From Allobosea sp. WAO (GTDB lineage Bacteria > Pseudomonadota > Alphaproteobacteria > Rhizobiales > Beijerinckiaceae), in assembly GCF_001509835.1 (NCBI RefSeq), contig NZ_JXTJ01000007.1:186001-250000 (forward strand): a DNA stretch of 64,000 nt, given 5' to 3'. Below are positions 11,383-22,945 of the stretch, piece by piece. A program made the translations under genes and the position numbers. The notes below the pieces were generated by a model. The model had not been told where the DNA came from. It saw only the letters and a program-made list of their open reading frames with translations, and did not search any database. Positions within the stretch are counted from its first letter, which is position 1. The number at the start of each line of letters is the position of its first letter.

Positions 11383-14226
11383 TCAAAGCGTGCGCTTGAT
11401 CTCCTCGACGCGATAGCACTCGATGACGTCGCCAGCGCGCATGTCCTGGTAGTTCTCGAAGGACATGCCGCACTCCTGGCCGGCCACCACTTCCTTGGCG
11501 TCGTCCTTGAAGCGCTTGAGCTGGGCGAGCTTGCCCTCGTGGACCACGACGCCGTCGCGGATCAGGCGGACATTGGCGCCACGCTCGATCGTGCCATCGG
11601 TGACGCGGCAACCGGCGATCTTGCCGACCTTCGAGACGTTGAAGATCTCGAGGATCTGGGCGTTGCCGAGCATCGTCTCGCGCAGGGTCGGTGCCAGCAG
11701 GCCCGACATCGCGTCCTTAACGTCATCCATCAGGTTGTAGATGATGTTGTAGTAGCGAATCTCGACGCCGGCCCGCTCAGCCGCCTCGCGCGCTTCCTTG
11801 TGGGCGCGCACGTTGAAGCCGACCACGACAGCGCCGGAGGCCTGCGCCAGCGTGACGTCCGACTCGGTGATCGCGCCGACGCCCGACTGCAGCACGCGGG
11901 CGCGCACCTCGTCATTGCCGACCTTCTCGAGCGAGCCGACGATGGCCTCGACCGAGCCCTGCACGTCGCCCTTGACGACGAGCGGGAACTCCTTGCGGCC
12001 AGCGCCTTCCTTGAGCTCGCGCATCATTTCGGCGAGCGAGCGGCCGGCACCGGAGCCGGCGCCGCGGGCGGCGAGGCGATCGCGCTTCTGGCGCTCGCGG
12101 TAATCGGTGATCTCGCGGGCACGCGCTTCGGACTCGACGACCGCGACGCGATCGCCGGCCTCGGGCGTACCGTTGAAGCCGAGAACCTCGACCGGCAGCG
12201 AAGGCGCAGCTTCCTTGATCTGGGCGCCGGTGTCGGCGATCAGCGCGCGGACGCGGCCCCATTCGGAGCCCGCGACGATGATGTCGCCGGTGCGCAGCGT
12301 GCCGCGCTGGACGAGCACGGTCGCGACCGGACCGCGACCACGGTCGAGCTTGGCCTCGATGACGGTGCCTTCGGCAGCGCGATCGGGGTTAGCCTTGAGG
12401 TCGAGCACTTCGGCCTGCAGCGCGATCGCATCGAGCAGCGTGTCGAGGCCCTTGCCGGTCTTGGCCGAAACCTCGATTTCCAGCGTCTCGCCGCCGAGCG
12501 ACTCGACCTGGATCTCGTATTGCAGCAGCTCGGAGCGCACGCGATCGGGATTGGCGTCGGACTTGTCGATCTTGTTGATCGCCACGATCAGCGGCACCTT
12601 CGCCGCCTTGGCGTGGTTGATGGCCTCGACCGTCTGCGGCATCACGCCGTCATCGGCCGCAACCACGAGCACAACCACGTCCGTCACCTTGGCACCGCGG
12701 GCACGCATCGCCGTGAAGGCGGCGTGGCCGGGAGTGTCGATGAAGGTCACCTTGGAGCCCGAAGGCGTCGTCACCTGATAGGCGCCGATGTGCTGGGTGA
12801 TGCCGCCGGCCTCGCCGGTGACGACGGTGGTCTTGCGGATCGCGTCGAGCAGCGAGGTCTTGCCGTGGTCGACATGGCCCATGATCGTGACGACCGGCGG
12901 ACGCGAAACCAGCGCCTCGTCGGTATCGGGCGTGTCGAACAGGCCTTCCTCGACGTCGGATTCGGCAACGCGCTTGACGGTGTGGCCCATTTCCTCGGCC
13001 ACGAGCTGGGCGGTGTCGGCGTCGATCACGTCAGTGATCTTGTGCATCGCGCCCTGCTTCATCAGCAGGCGGATGACGTCGACGCCCCGCTCCGACATGC
13101 GGTTGGCGAGTTCCTGGATCGTGATCGTCTCCGGGATGATCACCTCGCGCATCACGCGCTCCTTGGCGACGTCCGAAGCGCGGTGGCCGGTCATGCGCTG
13201 GACGCGGCGGCGGAAGGCCGCGACCGAACGCGTACGCTCGTCATCCCCGCCCGTGGCATTGGAGAGCGTCAGGCGACCGCGCGGCTTTTCGCCGGCCTTC
13301 GGGGTCTTGGGCGCCGGAACCGGCGCGCCGCGCGGCGCTCCGCCGGGGCTGCCACCCGGGCGGCGGAAGGCGGGACGCGCCTCACCGTCATCGGGGCGGC
13401 TGCGCGGAGCGCCAGCAGAGGCGGGCGCCTGGCGAGCGGGCCGGGCAACGAGCGGCTCAGCCGTGGCATTGGCGTCGGGCCGCGGCGGCCGCGGCGTGTC
13501 GGGGCGCGGGCGGCGGAAATCGAGGCTCGGCGGACGGGCGCCGACATCGCGCATCGGCGGACGCGGCGAGCCGTACTCGCGCGGGCCGGACGGCGCCGGA
13601 CGCGGCGACGAAGCATAGGGGGCCGGAGCGGCAGCCGCAGGCGCGGGCGAAGCCGGGGGCGCTGCGGGCGCCGAAGGGGCCGGGGCAGGCGGCGCGGCCG
13701 GACGCGGCGCAGCGGTTTCCTCGCGCTGGCGCATGGCGGTGTCGGCGCGGCGCTTGCGCTCATCCTCCTGGCGCTTGCGTTCCTCTTCCTCGCGCTGGCG
13801 CGCCTGGGCGGCCTCGCGCTCGGCCCGCTCGCGCTCCTCGCGGGCAGCGCGCTGGCGCGCCTCTTCCTCGGCGCGGGCGCGGGCTTCGGCCTCGCTGGCG
13901 CGGGCATCGGTCAGGGCGCGCAGGCGCGCATCCTTCTCGTCGTCCGAAAGCGTGCGCAGGAGCATGCCGCCGGCCGGCCGAGCAGGGGCCGGCTGCGGGC
14001 GCGGCGGGACAGGGGCGGATGGCGGCTGGGGAGCGCGCGTGACCGGCGCCGGAGCCGCGGGCTCATGGCCGCCGACGCGGCGCTTGACCTCGACGACGAC
14101 CTGCTTCGAACGCCCATGCGAGAAGCTTTGCCGAACCGTGCTCTGTTCGACAGGCCGCTTCAGCGACAACGTCTTGGGAGGCGTCACGCTCAAGGTCTTG
14201 TCGCCCGGGTTCTTGGTGTCAGTCAT
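11383..14226 (-). CDS. infB: Translation initiation factor IF-2
   Basis: A 947-residue GTPase that brings initiator tRNA to the 30S subunit. The N-terminal third (to about residue 340) is a low-complexity Ala/Pro/Arg/Glu region with a long charged helix (about 110-180). The G domain follows with GHVDHGKTS (G1), DTPGHAAF (G3) and NKIDK (G4), then the IF2 domains II to IV. Alphaproteobacterial IF-2 is usually long like this. The ATG overlaps the ylxR stop (ATGA). Confidence 0.97.
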   Translation of the reverse strand: MTDTKNPGDKTLSVTPPKTLSLKRPVEQSTVRQSFSHGRSKQVVVEVKRRVGGHEPAAPAPVTRAPQPPSAPVPPRPQPAPARPAGGMLLRTLSDDEKDARLRALTDARASEAEARARAEEEARQRAAREERERAEREAAQARQREEEERKRQEDERKRRADTAMRQREETAAPRPAAPPAPAPSAPAAPPASPAPAAAAPAPYASSPRPAPSGPREYGSPRPPMRDVGARPPSLDFRRPRPDTPRPPRPDANATAEPLVARPARQAPASAGAPRSRPDDGEARPAFRRPGGSPGGAPRGAPVPAPKTPKAGEKPRGRLTLSNATGGDDERTRSVAAFRRRVQRMTGHRASDVAKERVMREVIIPETITIQELANRMSERGVDVIRLLMKQGAMHKITDVIDADTAQLVAEEMGHTVKRVAESDVEEGLFDTPDTDEALVSRPPVVTIMGHVDHGKTSLLDAIRKTTVVTGEAGGITQHIGAYQVTTPSGSKVTFIDTPGHAAFTAMRARGAKVTDVVVLVVAADDGVMPQTVEAINHAKAAKVPLIVAINKIDKSDANPDRVRSELLQYEIQVESLGGETLEIEVSAKTGKGLDTLLDAIALQAEVLDLKANPDRAAEGTVIEAKLDRGRGPVATVLVQRGTLRTGDIIVAGSEWGRVRALIADTGAQIKEAAPSLPVEVLGFNGTPEAGDRVAVVESEARAREITDYRERQKRDRLAARGAGSGAGRSLAEMMRELKEGAGRKEFPLVVKGDVQGSVEAIVGSLEKVGNDEVRARVLQSGVGAITESDVTLAQASGAVVVGFNVRAHKEAREAAERAGVEIRYYNIIYNLMDDVKDAMSGLLAPTLRETMLGNAQILEIFNVSKVGKIAGCRVTDGTIERGANVRLIRDGVVVHEGKLAQLKRFKDDAKEVVAGQECGMSFENYQDMRAGDVIECYRVEEIKRTL

Positions 14227-14951
14227 TCCGCTTTCGGTCCTGCCGGTTCGGTCTTCGTTTGATCTGCAGCGTCGGATTCCGCCGGGTCGATAGACGGCGC
14301 CCCGCCAGCATCGTTCGTCCGAAAACGGACGAGCCGACGCCAGCGCGAGAGGAAGCCCTCGGTCGCCGGTCCCGGAACAAGGGCTGCATGTATCACATGC
14401 TCACGCCCTAACGCCAGTTCCAGTTCGGCCGCCGCGAAAATCGCGACAACCGGGATATTGCGCGGCTTCAGCCCGGCCTCCGCGCGGGCCGTGGCGGCCC
14501 GGTGAAGGGCCTGCCCGATCTTGCGCTTGCCGTCCTCGGCGCCGTCGCTCGCGGCGATGATCGCCGCAACCTGGCCGGAGCCGGCGAGCGTCTCGACCTT
14601 GCCGAAGCCGGTCGAGACCAGACCGGCCTTGTTGGCCATGGCGAGCGCCTGGATGGCATCCTTCACCATCAGGGCGTCGATCTCGTCGGCGAGCGTAGCC
14701 GAAACCACGACCTTCTGCTTCAGCGAACGCTCGAAGGCCTTGCGCTTGACCGCCAGACCAACTGCAGCGGCGCTGAGGCCGACCCAGACGCCACGTCCCG
14801 GCAATTTACGCCGAAGATCGGGCACCAATATGTCGCCCGGTCCGACGACGAAGCGGATCAGGTCCTCGGGCGCGCGGGCCTCGCGCGTCACCACGCAGGT
14901 CCGCTCCTGGGCCTTGTCCGCCCTACCCTCGCGTCCGGCCCGCGGCGCCAC
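14223..14951 (-). CDS. YlxR-type RNA-binding protein with an L7Ae-like domain
   Basis: A 242-residue protein with an N-terminal YlxR (DUF448) domain ([20 protein letters not shown], then [13 protein letters not shown]) and a C-terminal half resembling the ribosomal L7Ae family ([19 protein letters not shown]). In many alphaproteobacteria these two parts are fused between nusA and infB, as here. A role in RNA binding during translation or transcription is likely but poorly defined. The start is a GTG, 37 bases after the nusA stop. An acidic tail closes the protein. Confidence 0.9.
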   Translation of the reverse strand: MAPRAGREGRADKAQERTCVVTREARAPEDLIRFVVGPGDILVPDLRRKLPGRGVWVGLSAAAVGLAVKRKAFERSLKQKVVVSATLADEIDALMVKDAIQALAMANKAGLVSTGFGKVETLAGSGQVAAIIAASDGAEDGKRKIGQALHRAATARAEAGLKPRNIPVVAIFAAAELELALGREHVIHAALVPGPATEGFLSRWRRLVRFRTNDAGGAPSIDPAESDAADQTKTEPAGPKAE

Positions 14952-14988
14952 GGCGCGGTCTGCGGCCTTAGTGCTCAGGCTGTCGTCC

Positions 14989-16581
14989 TCAGGCCTGCGC
15001 CTCTGCCTCGGCGTCGGTCTCGGCTGCCGGCTCCGGCGCCTCGATCCAACCGGCCTTGATGCGGGCAGCCATCACCATCGCCTCGGCATCCTGACGCGAC
15101 AGGTCGAAACCATCGAGATAGCCGGCATGGCGGGTAGTCTCGCCATCCTTGCGCTCGCTCCAGCCGACAAGGTCGTCGGTGGCGCAGCCGGCGAGGTCCT
15201 CGACGCTCTTCACGTCGTTCTCGCCAAGCGCGACCATCATCGCGGTGGTGACGCCCTCGACCTCGCGCAGCTCGTCCTCGACGCCGAGTGCCCGGCGCTT
15301 CTCGTCGAACTCGGCCTCGATGGCGGCGAGATAGTCCTGGGCGCGCGCCTGGATCTCGGCAGCGGTATCCTCGTCGAAGCCCTCGATCGAGGCGAGCTCG
15401 GACGGCTCGACATAGGCAACTTCCTCGACCGAGCGGAAGCCTTCCGAGGCGAGCAGTTGGCCGACGGTCTCGTCGACATTGAGCGCGTTCATGAAGATCT
15501 CCGTGCGCTGCACGAATTCCTTCTGGCGACGCTCGGATTCCTCGGCCTCGGTCAGGATGTCGATATCCCAGCCGGTGAGCTGCGAGGCGAGGCGGACGTT
15601 CTGGCCACGGCGGCCGATGGCGAGCGAGAGCTGCTCGTCCGGCACCACGACCTCGATCTTGTCCGCTTCCTCGTCGAGCACGACCTTCGCGACTTCCGCC
15701 GGCTGCAGCGCATTGACGACGAAGGTCGCGACATCGGGCGACCACGGGATGATGTCGATCTTCTCGCCCTGGAGCTCGCCGACCACGGCCTGCACGCGCG
15801 AGCCGCGCATGCCGACGCAGGCGCCGACCGGGTCGATCGAGGAATCGCGCGAGATCACGGCGATCTTGGCGCGCGAGCCGGGATCGCGGGCGACAGCCTT
15901 GACCTCGACGATGCCGTCGTAGATTTCCGGCACTTCCTGGCCGAACAGCTTGGCCATGAACTGCGGATGGGTGCGCGACAGGAAGATCTGCGGGCCGCGC
16001 GGCTCGCGGCGCACGTCATAGACATAGGCACGGGCGCGGTCGCCGACCTTGAAGGTCTCGCGCGGGATCATCTCGTCGCGGCGGATGATCGCCTCGCCGC
16101 GGCCAAGATCGACGAAGACGTTGCCGTATTCGACGCGCTTCACCGCGCCGTTGACGATCTCGCCGATGCGGTCCTTGTACTCGTCATACTGACGGTCACG
16201 CTCGGCCTCGCGCACCTTCTGCACGATGACCTGCTTGGCCGACTGGGCGGCGATGCGGCCGAAATCGAAGGGCGGCAGCGGATCGGCGATGACGTCGCCG
16301 ACCTGGGCGGCCGGGTTGTGGCGCTTGGCCTCGTCGACGGTGATCTCGGTGGCGCCGTTCTCGACGAGGTCGACGACCTGGAGATGGCGGGCCAGACGCA
16401 GCTCGCCGGACTTGGTGTTGATCTCGGCATGGACGTCGGTCTCGGCGCCGTAGCGCGAGCGCGCCGCCTTGGCGATGGCGTCCTGCATGGCGTCGATCAC
16501 GATCTGGCGGTCGATCGACTTCTCGCGAGCGACGGCGTCCGCGATCTGCAGCAGTTCGAGCCTGTTGGCGCTGACAGCCAT
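14989..16581 (-). CDS. nusA: Transcription termination/antitermination factor NusA
   Basis: A 530-residue RNA polymerase-binding factor. The order is an N-terminal RNAP-binding domain (MAVSANRLELLQIADAVARE), an S1 domain near 135-200, two KH domains (about 230-350; GACVGMRGSRVQAVVGEL is KH1), and C-terminal helix-hairpin-helix-like acidic repeats. I chose the ATG at 16581, with GAGGAG eight bases upstream; a GTG at 16590 overlaps the rimP stop and is the alternative. It follows rimP directly, the usual arrangement. Confidence 0.96.
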   Translation of the reverse strand: MAVSANRLELLQIADAVAREKSIDRQIVIDAMQDAIAKAARSRYGAETDVHAEINTKSGELRLARHLQVVDLVENGATEITVDEAKRHNPAAQVGDVIADPLPPFDFGRIAAQSAKQVIVQKVREAERDRQYDEYKDRIGEIVNGAVKRVEYGNVFVDLGRGEAIIRRDEMIPRETFKVGDRARAYVYDVRREPRGPQIFLSRTHPQFMAKLFGQEVPEIYDGIVEVKAVARDPGSRAKIAVISRDSSIDPVGACVGMRGSRVQAVVGELQGEKIDIIPWSPDVATFVVNALQPAEVAKVVLDEEADKIEVVVPDEQLSLAIGRRGQNVRLASQLTGWDIDILTEAEESERRQKEFVQRTEIFMNALNVDETVGQLLASEGFRSVEEVAYVEPSELASIEGFDEDTAAEIQARAQDYLAAIEAEFDEKRRALGVEDELREVEGVTTAMMVALGENDVKSVEDLAGCATDDLVGWSERKDGETTRHAGYLDGFDLSRQDAEAMVMAARIKAGWIEAPEPAAETDAEAEAQA

Positions 16582-16586
16582 TGCAC

Positions 16587-17288
16587 TCACTCCTCTTCTT
16601 CTCGGTTCTGCTCGGGAGCCGGCTTCGCGCCCTTGGCCGGCTTGCGGGCCTTCGGATCGCGCGGTCCCAGCGACTTGCCGCGCCCTGGCGCAGGCATCGC
16701 GATTTCATCGGCCGGCGGCATTTCCGGCGGCAGGCCGGACTTGCCGCGGCGGAGCGACTCGGTGACCAGCGCGTCGGTCAGCACCAGCCGCGCCTCGGCG
16801 ATCAGCCGCATCGGGATCGCGACGTCGCGCTCCTCCTCGGACTTCGCGTCGTCCCGGGTCAGCAGGGCATCGCCGCCATTGACGCCACGCAGGATGCCGC
16901 GGAAGCGCTTGCGGCCGGCGACCGGCTCGCTGGTATCGATCTTCGCGAGATGGCCGGCCCAGCGCTCGAAATCGCCGGGGCGGACCAGTGGCCGGTCGAT
17001 GCCGGGCGAGGATACCTCAAGATGATACGCCGCCTGGATGGGATCGTCGACGTCGAGTGCCGGCGACACCGCCTGGCTGACGGCCTCGCAGCCCTCGACG
17101 GTCATCGTGCCGTCCGGGCGCTCGGCCATGATCTGCAAGGTGCAGCCGTTCTGAGCGCTGATGCGGACGCGGACGAGGCGATAGCCGATATCGGCGATCG
17201 CCGGCTCGACGATCGTCGCGACCCGTGCGGCGACGCCTGTCTCGACGACGATCCGCTCTTCCTGATCCTGCATGTCCTGCTCGCCCAT
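16587..17288 (-). CDS. rimP: Ribosome maturation factor RimP
   Basis: A 233-residue protein needed for 30S assembly. The core (about 10-180) contains [19 protein letters not shown], the [10 protein letters not shown] segment and the family hallmark [15 protein letters not shown] basic Pro/Lys-rich tail of about 40 residues ([18 protein letters not shown]) extends past the usual length. It is the first gene of the rimP-nusA-ylxR-infB-rbfA-truB operon. Starts at 17288 or at 17273 (MQDQEER, with AGCAGGA upstream) are both possible. Confidence 0.95.
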   Translation of the reverse strand: MGEQDMQDQEERIVVETGVAARVATIVEPAIADIGYRLVRVRISAQNGCTLQIMAERPDGTMTVEGCEAVSQAVSPALDVDDPIQAAYHLEVSSPGIDRPLVRPGDFERWAGHLAKIDTSEPVAGRKRFRGILRGVNGGDALLTRDDAKSEEERDVAIPMRLIAEARLVLTDALVTESLRRGKSGLPPEMPPADEIAMPAPGRGKSLGPRDPKARKPAKGAKPAPEQNREEEE

Positions 17289-17356
17289 TGCCGGCTCGCC
17301 ATCATCCCGTCTGCGGGCGCCGAGGCGACCGCTACGCCCGGAAGGCTTCGGCCAAC

Positions 17357-17386
17357 AAAAAAGAGCGGGCCGGTGGGCCCGCTCTT
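17357..17386 (-). terminator. Intrinsic terminator in the rimP operon leader
   Basis: Read on the minus strand, AAGAGCGGGCC, loop CACC, GGCCCGCTCTT form a perfect 11-bp stem followed at once by a run of T (17357-17362, partly in the stem). This is a textbook Rho-independent terminator. It lies between a good sigma70-like promoter (17426-17454) and rimP, about 70 bases before the start codon, so it is placed as an attenuator. Confidence 0.85.
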
Positions 17387-17425
17387 GATCGCCGGCTTAC
17401 ACCGAAACCAGAGCTGTTGGCGCCC

Positions 17426-17454
17426 TATCTAGTCCTGTTCGGCCCATCTTGCAA
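17426..17454 (-). promoter_or_regulatory. Sigma70-like promoter of the rimP-nusA-infB operon
   Basis: On the minus strand TTGCAA (17449-17454), a 17-base spacer and TAGATA (17426-17431) make a good housekeeping promoter. Transcription would start near 17419, giving a leader of about 60 bases before the terminator at 17357-17386 and about 130 bases before rimP. It lies back to back with the DUF2336 gene. Confidence 0.6.
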
Positions 17455-17553
17455 GCTTCGAAGGCAGCCAGAGCCGGTTTCTCGGTTTCCGCTAACCGGC
17501 TGGTCATTCTTGCCTGCTAGCCTTCCGCCGGTTCTGGTGAAGAGGTTGCGTTG

Positions 17554-18642
17554 ATGAGTCCCGTCGGAGCGCTGCTGCGCGACCTGGAAACAACGATGGC
17601 GCGCGGCTCCAGCGAGGAGCGCGCCACGATCCTGGCAAGGCTGACCGACCTCTTCCTGAGTACCGCGACCGGCATGGCCGAGGATCAGATCAGCGTCTTC
17701 GACGTCGTCATCGGCCGCCTCGCCCGCGCGATCGAGCTGCGCGCCCGCATCGAATTGTCGGAGCGGCTCTCGGAGGTGCCTAATGCGCCGAGCGGCGTCG
17801 TGCGCCAGCTCGCGCTCGACGAGATCGCGGTGGCCCGGCCGGTCCTCGTCGCCTCGCCGCGCCTCAGCGACAACGACCTCGTCGCGATCTCGGCCGCCAA
17901 GGGCCGCGATCACATGCTGGCCATCACCGAGCGCCCGGAACTGGGCGAACCGGTCACCGATTTCCTGATCCTGCGCGGCGGCCGCGTCGTCACCCATGCG
18001 GTCGCGGCGAACCCGAGCGCCCGCTTCTCGCGCCACGGCATGGGCGTGCTGGTGATGCGCGCAGCCCAGGACGATGCGCTGCAGGCGACGCTCGGCACCC
18101 GCGCCGACCTGCCGGAGGACCTCGCCGAACAACTGCTCGTCGCCGCCAAGAACTCGGCACGGCGCCGCCTAGAGGCTTCGCTCGAGCCGGCCATGGCGGG
18201 CGCGGTCGCGGGAGCGATCGAGCGCAGCGCCGAGACCGTGTCGACAGAGGCCGAGATCGGCGACGATCTCGGCAAGTTCGGCGCGGCGCTCTCCGACATC
18301 AAGGGACTGAACGAGACCGGCAAACTCGACGAGGCCGTGATCGCCCAATATGCGACATCGGGCGCGGCGGAGCATGCGATCTGCGGCGTCGCGGTGCTCG
18401 CCGGGCTCTCGCTGCCCTCGACCGAGCACATCGTCTTCGGCCCGGACCGCGAGGCGGTGCTCTTGGTCGCGCGCGGCATGGGCTGGTCCTGGGACACCGC
18501 CAAGGCCCTGATCGGCCTGCGCAAGGGCGATGGTAAGTCGGCGCCGGTGCTGGAGCGGGCAAGGCTCAGCTTCCGCAACCTGACCCCGACCACGGCGCAG
18601 CGCGTGCTCGGCTTCCTCAGGATGCGCGACGGAACGCCGTGA
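17554..18642 (+). CDS. DUF2336 domain-containing protein
   Basis: A 362-residue soluble, Ala/Arg/Leu-rich and mostly helical protein. The N-terminal 200 residues, with [36 protein letters not shown] and an [16 protein letters not shown] segment, match the alphaproteobacterial DUF2336 family, which has HEAT-like helical repeats and no settled function. I chose the ATG at 17554 after an AAGAGG site; TTG at 17551 is in frame. Its 3' end overlaps the 3' end of trmB by 26 bases on the other strand. Confidence 0.85.
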   Translation: MSPVGALLRDLETTMARGSSEERATILARLTDLFLSTATGMAEDQISVFDVVIGRLARAIELRARIELSERLSEVPNAPSGVVRQLALDEIAVARPVLVASPRLSDNDLVAISAAKGRDHMLAITERPELGEPVTDFLILRGGRVVTHAVAANPSARFSRHGMGVLVMRAAQDDALQATLGTRADLPEDLAEQLLVAAKNSARRRLEASLEPAMAGAVAGAIERSAETVSTEAEIGDDLGKFGAALSDIKGLNETGKLDEAVIAQYATSGAAEHAICGVAVLAGLSLPSTEHIVFGPDREAVLLVARGMGWSWDTAKALIGLRKGDGKSAPVLERARLSFRNLTPTTAQRVLGFLRMRDGTP

Positions 18643-19309
18643 GATAGCTCGAAACACGCCCCTCCCGCACCGCCTTGGCCTCGTAGCGGGTGCGGATCCA
18701 GCCCGGATAGGGCTGACGCCAGTCGTCGGCGTTCTCGTCGGCCCAGTCGAAATCGGGCGAGGCCATGAGCCGCGCCAGCGTCCAGCCGACATAGTCGTCG
18801 ATATCGCTGGCGAAGCGGAAGCGCCCGCCCGGGCGCAGCGCCCGCGCCAGGAGGGCGAGCGTCCGCTCCGAGACGAAGCGCCGCTTGCGCTGGCGCCTCT
18901 TCGGCCACGGATCGGGATAGAGCAGGTCGGCGGCATCGAGGCTGCCGGCAGGCAGGCGCGGGAGCATCAGCGCAGCGTCGCCATCCCAGAGCCTGATATT
19001 GCGCAGGCCCTCGCGCTCGATCACCGCGAGGAACTTCGCCATGCCGTTGATGAAGGGCTCGCAGCCGATGAAGCCGATCTGCGGGCTCTCGCGCATGCGG
19101 TGCAGCAGATGCTCGCCGCCGCCGAAGCCGATCTCGAGGCGAACGGCCTCGACGGGAACGGGGAACAGGGCGGTGAGATCGCCAATCTCGCCTTCCGGCA
19201 GGCGCAAATGCGGCAAGGCGTCGGAGATCCGGCCGGCCTGGCCTTCGCGCAGGCCCTTGCCCTTGCGCCGGCCGAAGAAGGCGCGGTCGGGATCGTGCTG
19301 GTCTGTCAT
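18617..19309 (-). CDS. trmB: tRNA (guanine-N7-)-methyltransferase TrmB
   Basis: A 230-residue SAM-dependent enzyme that makes m7G46 in tRNA. It has the SAM-binding [13 protein letters not shown], then [13 protein letters not shown], and the TrmB hallmark [18 protein letters not shown] chose the ATG at 19309 ([21 protein letters not shown]) because conserved sequence begins there; 20 more residues are open upstream. The last 26 bases overlap the convergent DUF2336 gene. It lies downstream of metK and its terminator. Confidence 0.95.
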   Translation of the reverse strand: MTDQHDPDRAFFGRRKGKGLREGQAGRISDALPHLRLPEGEIGDLTALFPVPVEAVRLEIGFGGGEHLLHRMRESPQIGFIGCEPFINGMAKFLAVIEREGLRNIRLWDGDAALMLPRLPAGSLDAADLLYPDPWPKRRQRKRRFVSERTLALLARALRPGGRFRFASDIDDYVGWTLARLMASPDFDWADENADDWRQPYPGWIRTRYEAKAVREGRVSSYLTAFRRAS

Positions 19310-19393
19310 CGCCGCCGCCTCGGTATCGGAACAGGGTTCGCGCGAAGAGCGGGCTGCGACGCCTCGCAACCTGCTCCGGCAATAGTCCGGTCT

Positions 19394-19427
19394 AAAGAAA
19401 ATGGCCGGGGCGCAACGCCCCGGCCAT
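19394..19427 (-). terminator. Intrinsic terminator after metK
   Basis: A perfect 12-bp stem (19401-19412 with 19416-19427, 3-nt loop) is followed on the minus strand by TTTTCTTT. It lies 27 bases past the metK stop codon and should end metK transcription before trmB. Confidence 0.85.
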
Positions 19428-19453
19428 CGTGATCGTGAATGCCGAGGCCGATA

Positions 19454-20659
<1,206 letters not shown>

Positions 20660-20815
20660 GGACAGAAATCCTTTGTGGCGGGAAGGCGACCGCAGGCATA
20701 GGCCGGCAGGTTTGCAAAAACGCGCAGCGTCTTTGCAGCGGAAACGTTCGCCGTCAAGGTCAGAAATTGTTTTGAGAGGTCGATCGTTCGACGAGGCGAA
20801 CGCTGAAACGCCGGA

Positions 20816-21229
20816 TCAGGCCTTTTCCTCGGCTTCTTCCGCCAAAGCCTCGACGAGGTCGACAATGCGGCGGCGAACCCGGCTGCTCTTGATCCTGACG
20901 AAGGCCTTGGTCAGCTGGACGCCTTCGCTGGTGGCCAGGAAGTCCGAGACATAAGTCGTCGCGGCCATGTCCGCGAAGCCGCCTTCAGGTGCATCGCCGC
21001 TCGGCGCGCCTTCGAAGAAGAAGGAAACCGGCACTTCGAGCATCTGGGCGATCTGCTGCAGGCGACTGGCGCTGATCCGGTTGGCGCCCTTCTCGTATTT
21101 CTGCACCTGCTGGAAGGTCAGCCCGAGCGCCTCGCCAAGCTTCTCCTGGCTGACGCCGGCGAGCATGCGGCGCATCCGCACGCGGGCGCCAACATGGCGA
21201 TCGATCGGGTTTGGGACTTTCTTCAACAT
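20816..21229 (-). CDS. XRE/Cro-CI family transcriptional regulator
   Basis: A 137-residue DNA-binding protein. The helix-turn-helix lies at about residues 14-68 (RMRRMLAGVSQEKLGEALGL, then FQQVQKYEKGANRISASRL). The C-terminal half is helical and acidic (LVEALAEEAEEKA). Similar regulators are commonly found next to metK in Hyphomicrobiales. Its target is unknown; regulation of itself or of metK is a reasonable guess from position only. It is separated from lnt by 117 bases. Confidence 0.88.
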   Translation of the reverse strand: MLKKVPNPIDRHVGARVRMRRMLAGVSQEKLGEALGLTFQQVQKYEKGANRISASRLQQIAQMLEVPVSFFFEGAPSGDAPEGGFADMAATTYVSDFLATSEGVQLTKAFVRIKSSRVRRRIVDLVEALAEEAEEKA

Positions 21230-21346
21230 CGGTGCCGTCGGCCTCGCGTTCCGTCATTCCTCGCGCCGTCCGGATCGAACGACGCTTAGCTCCCGCAACG
21301 ATAACTCTTTAGCACGGATCAAATCGCGGGAAAGTTCCAGATGGGA

Positions 21347-22945
21347 TCACTTCCGACGTGGCCATAGCCCAAGCAAGAGAGATGTTACAATCAGGCATGC
21401 AAAAAAAACATCCCCGAACCGCGAATAGAGCGTAGCCGGACCGGCGTGAGGCAGGGTCGCGTCGAGCACCCCGGTCTCGCCCAAGGGGAGCGAGGCACGG
21501 ATGCGGCCATAGCCGTCGACGACGGCCGAAATCCCGGTATTGGCGACGCGGATCAGGGGCAGGCCTTCCTCGACAGCCCGCAGCCGCGCCTGCGCCAGAT
21601 GCTGATAAGGCCCGGTTGTGCGGCCAAACCAGCCATCATTGGTCAGATTGAGGATATAACCGGGGCGCGGTCCGCTCGGCATCGCCTCGCCTGGGAAGAC
21701 GACTTCGTAGCAGATCAGAGCCGCAGCCGGCGGCAGACCGCGCACCTGTAGCGGGGTCCGCCGCGTTCCCGAGGCGAAGCCGCCGGGCACGGAAACGAAC
21801 TCGGAGAGGCCGACGGCGCGGATCAGGCGCTCGAGAAAGGGCGGCAGGTATTCGCCGAAGGGCACGAGGTGCACCTTGTCGTAACTTCCCGTGATCACAC
21901 CTTCGTCATCGACGACCTGGATCGAATTATAGATCGGCGGACGGCTCTCGCCCGGCAGGGTTTCGCCGGCGCGCGCCGCCCCGGTGATCAGGGTCGCCCC
22001 CGGCGGCAGGAGCGCGGCGATACGCGCCAGCGCCTGTGGGGTACGCCCTAATAGAAAGGGAAAAGCCGATTCCGGCCAGATCAGATGGGTGACATCCTGC
22101 ACGCCGAGCGTGCGCGGACCGGTCGCCCGATCGCTGAGCGCGAGATAGCGCGCCACGATCATCTCGCTGTTGCTCGGGCTGAACTTGGCGTCCTGCGGCA
22201 GATTGGGCTGCATCAGGCGCAACTTGACGCCATTGACCGCCGCGACAGGCTCGGAAGGCACGCGCCAGGCGCCGAAGGCAGCCATGGCGGCGAGCGCGAC
22301 GACGGCGAACCCCACCGGCTGCCAGCGCGCCCGTGCGGTCTCGCCGGTGCCGAGCGTCGCCGGCGCGGCGCCGATCGCGACCGCGAGCAGCGTCAAGCCG
22401 TAGAGCCCGATCAACGAGGCGCTCTGTGCCAGCCATTCCGACCCGGCCAGCATCATGCCGTAGACGTTCCAGGGAAAGCCGGTGAGCACATGGCCGCGCA
22501 GCCACTCGCACAGCGCCAGCATCGCCGCGAGGACGAGGATGCGCCCCGCTCCCGACGGCCAGAGCAGCCGGGCGAGGCCAAAGCCGAGGGCCGGGAAGAG
22601 CGCCAGGAAAGCCGGCAGCGCCACCACGCCGAGCGGCATCGCCCAGGCGAACTTGTCGGCCTCGACCAGGAAGGCGGCGCCGAGCCACCACAGGCCGGCG
22701 AGATGGAAGCCGAAGCCCCACCACCATCCGGCAAGCGCCGCGGCACGGAAGCGCCCGGCGCGGCTATCGGCAACGGCCCCGTCGATCAGCCAGACCGCGA
22801 CGGTCATCGGCACGACGAGCAGCGGCCAGAGATCGAGCGGTGCTAGAGCCAGCGCGCCGCTCGCGCCCGCCGCCAGGGCGATCAGGCGCTTCGGCCAGCC
22901 CCAGGCGAGGATGACGCGATCGGCCAGAGCCGCCAATGCCATCAT
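21347..22945 (-). CDS. lnt: Apolipoprotein N-acyltransferase Lnt
   Basis: A 532-residue inner-membrane enzyme that adds the third acyl chain to lipoproteins. The first 200 residues form about six membrane segments. The C-terminal nitrilase-like domain shows the Glu-Lys-Cys triad: WPESAFPF (Glu), [14 protein letters not shown] (Lys) and [11 protein letters not shown] (Cys). The ATG at 22945 overlaps the stop of the CorC-type gene (ATGA), so the two are coupled. The gene order ybeY-corC-lnt is widespread in proteobacteria. Confidence 0.95.
   Translation of the reverse strand: MMALAALADRVILAWGWPKRLIALAAGASGALALAPLDLWPLLVVPMTVAVWLIDGAVADSRAGRFRAAALAGWWWGFGFHLAGLWWLGAAFLVEADKFAWAMPLGVVALPAFLALFPALGFGLARLLWPSGAGRILVLAAMLALCEWLRGHVLTGFPWNVYGMMLAGSEWLAQSASLIGLYGLTLLAVAIGAAPATLGTGETARARWQPVGFAVVALAAMAAFGAWRVPSEPVAAVNGVKLRLMQPNLPQDAKFSPSNSEMIVARYLALSDRATGPRTLGVQDVTHLIWPESAFPFLLGRTPQALARIAALLPPGATLITGAARAGETLPGESRPPIYNSIQVVDDEGVITGSYDKVHLVPFGEYLPPFLERLIRAVGLSEFVSVPGGFASGTRRTPLQVRGLPPAAALICYEVVFPGEAMPSGPRPGYILNLTNDGWFGRTTGPYQHLAQARLRAVEEGLPLIRVANTGISAVVDGYGRIRASLPLGETGVLDATLPHAGPATLYSRFGDVFFACLIVTSLLLGLWPRRK

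Noticed and set aside
11368..14262. A 964-codon open frame on the plus strand opposite infB
   Set aside because: It is the antisense shadow of a clear IF-2 gene. Its His/Asp/Arg/Gly-rich composition is typical of high-GC shadows and it has no recognisable domain.
20660..20815. SAM riboswitch before metK
   Set aside because: No SAM-I, SAM-II or SAM/SAH consensus could be matched by eye. A covariance-model search would settle it.
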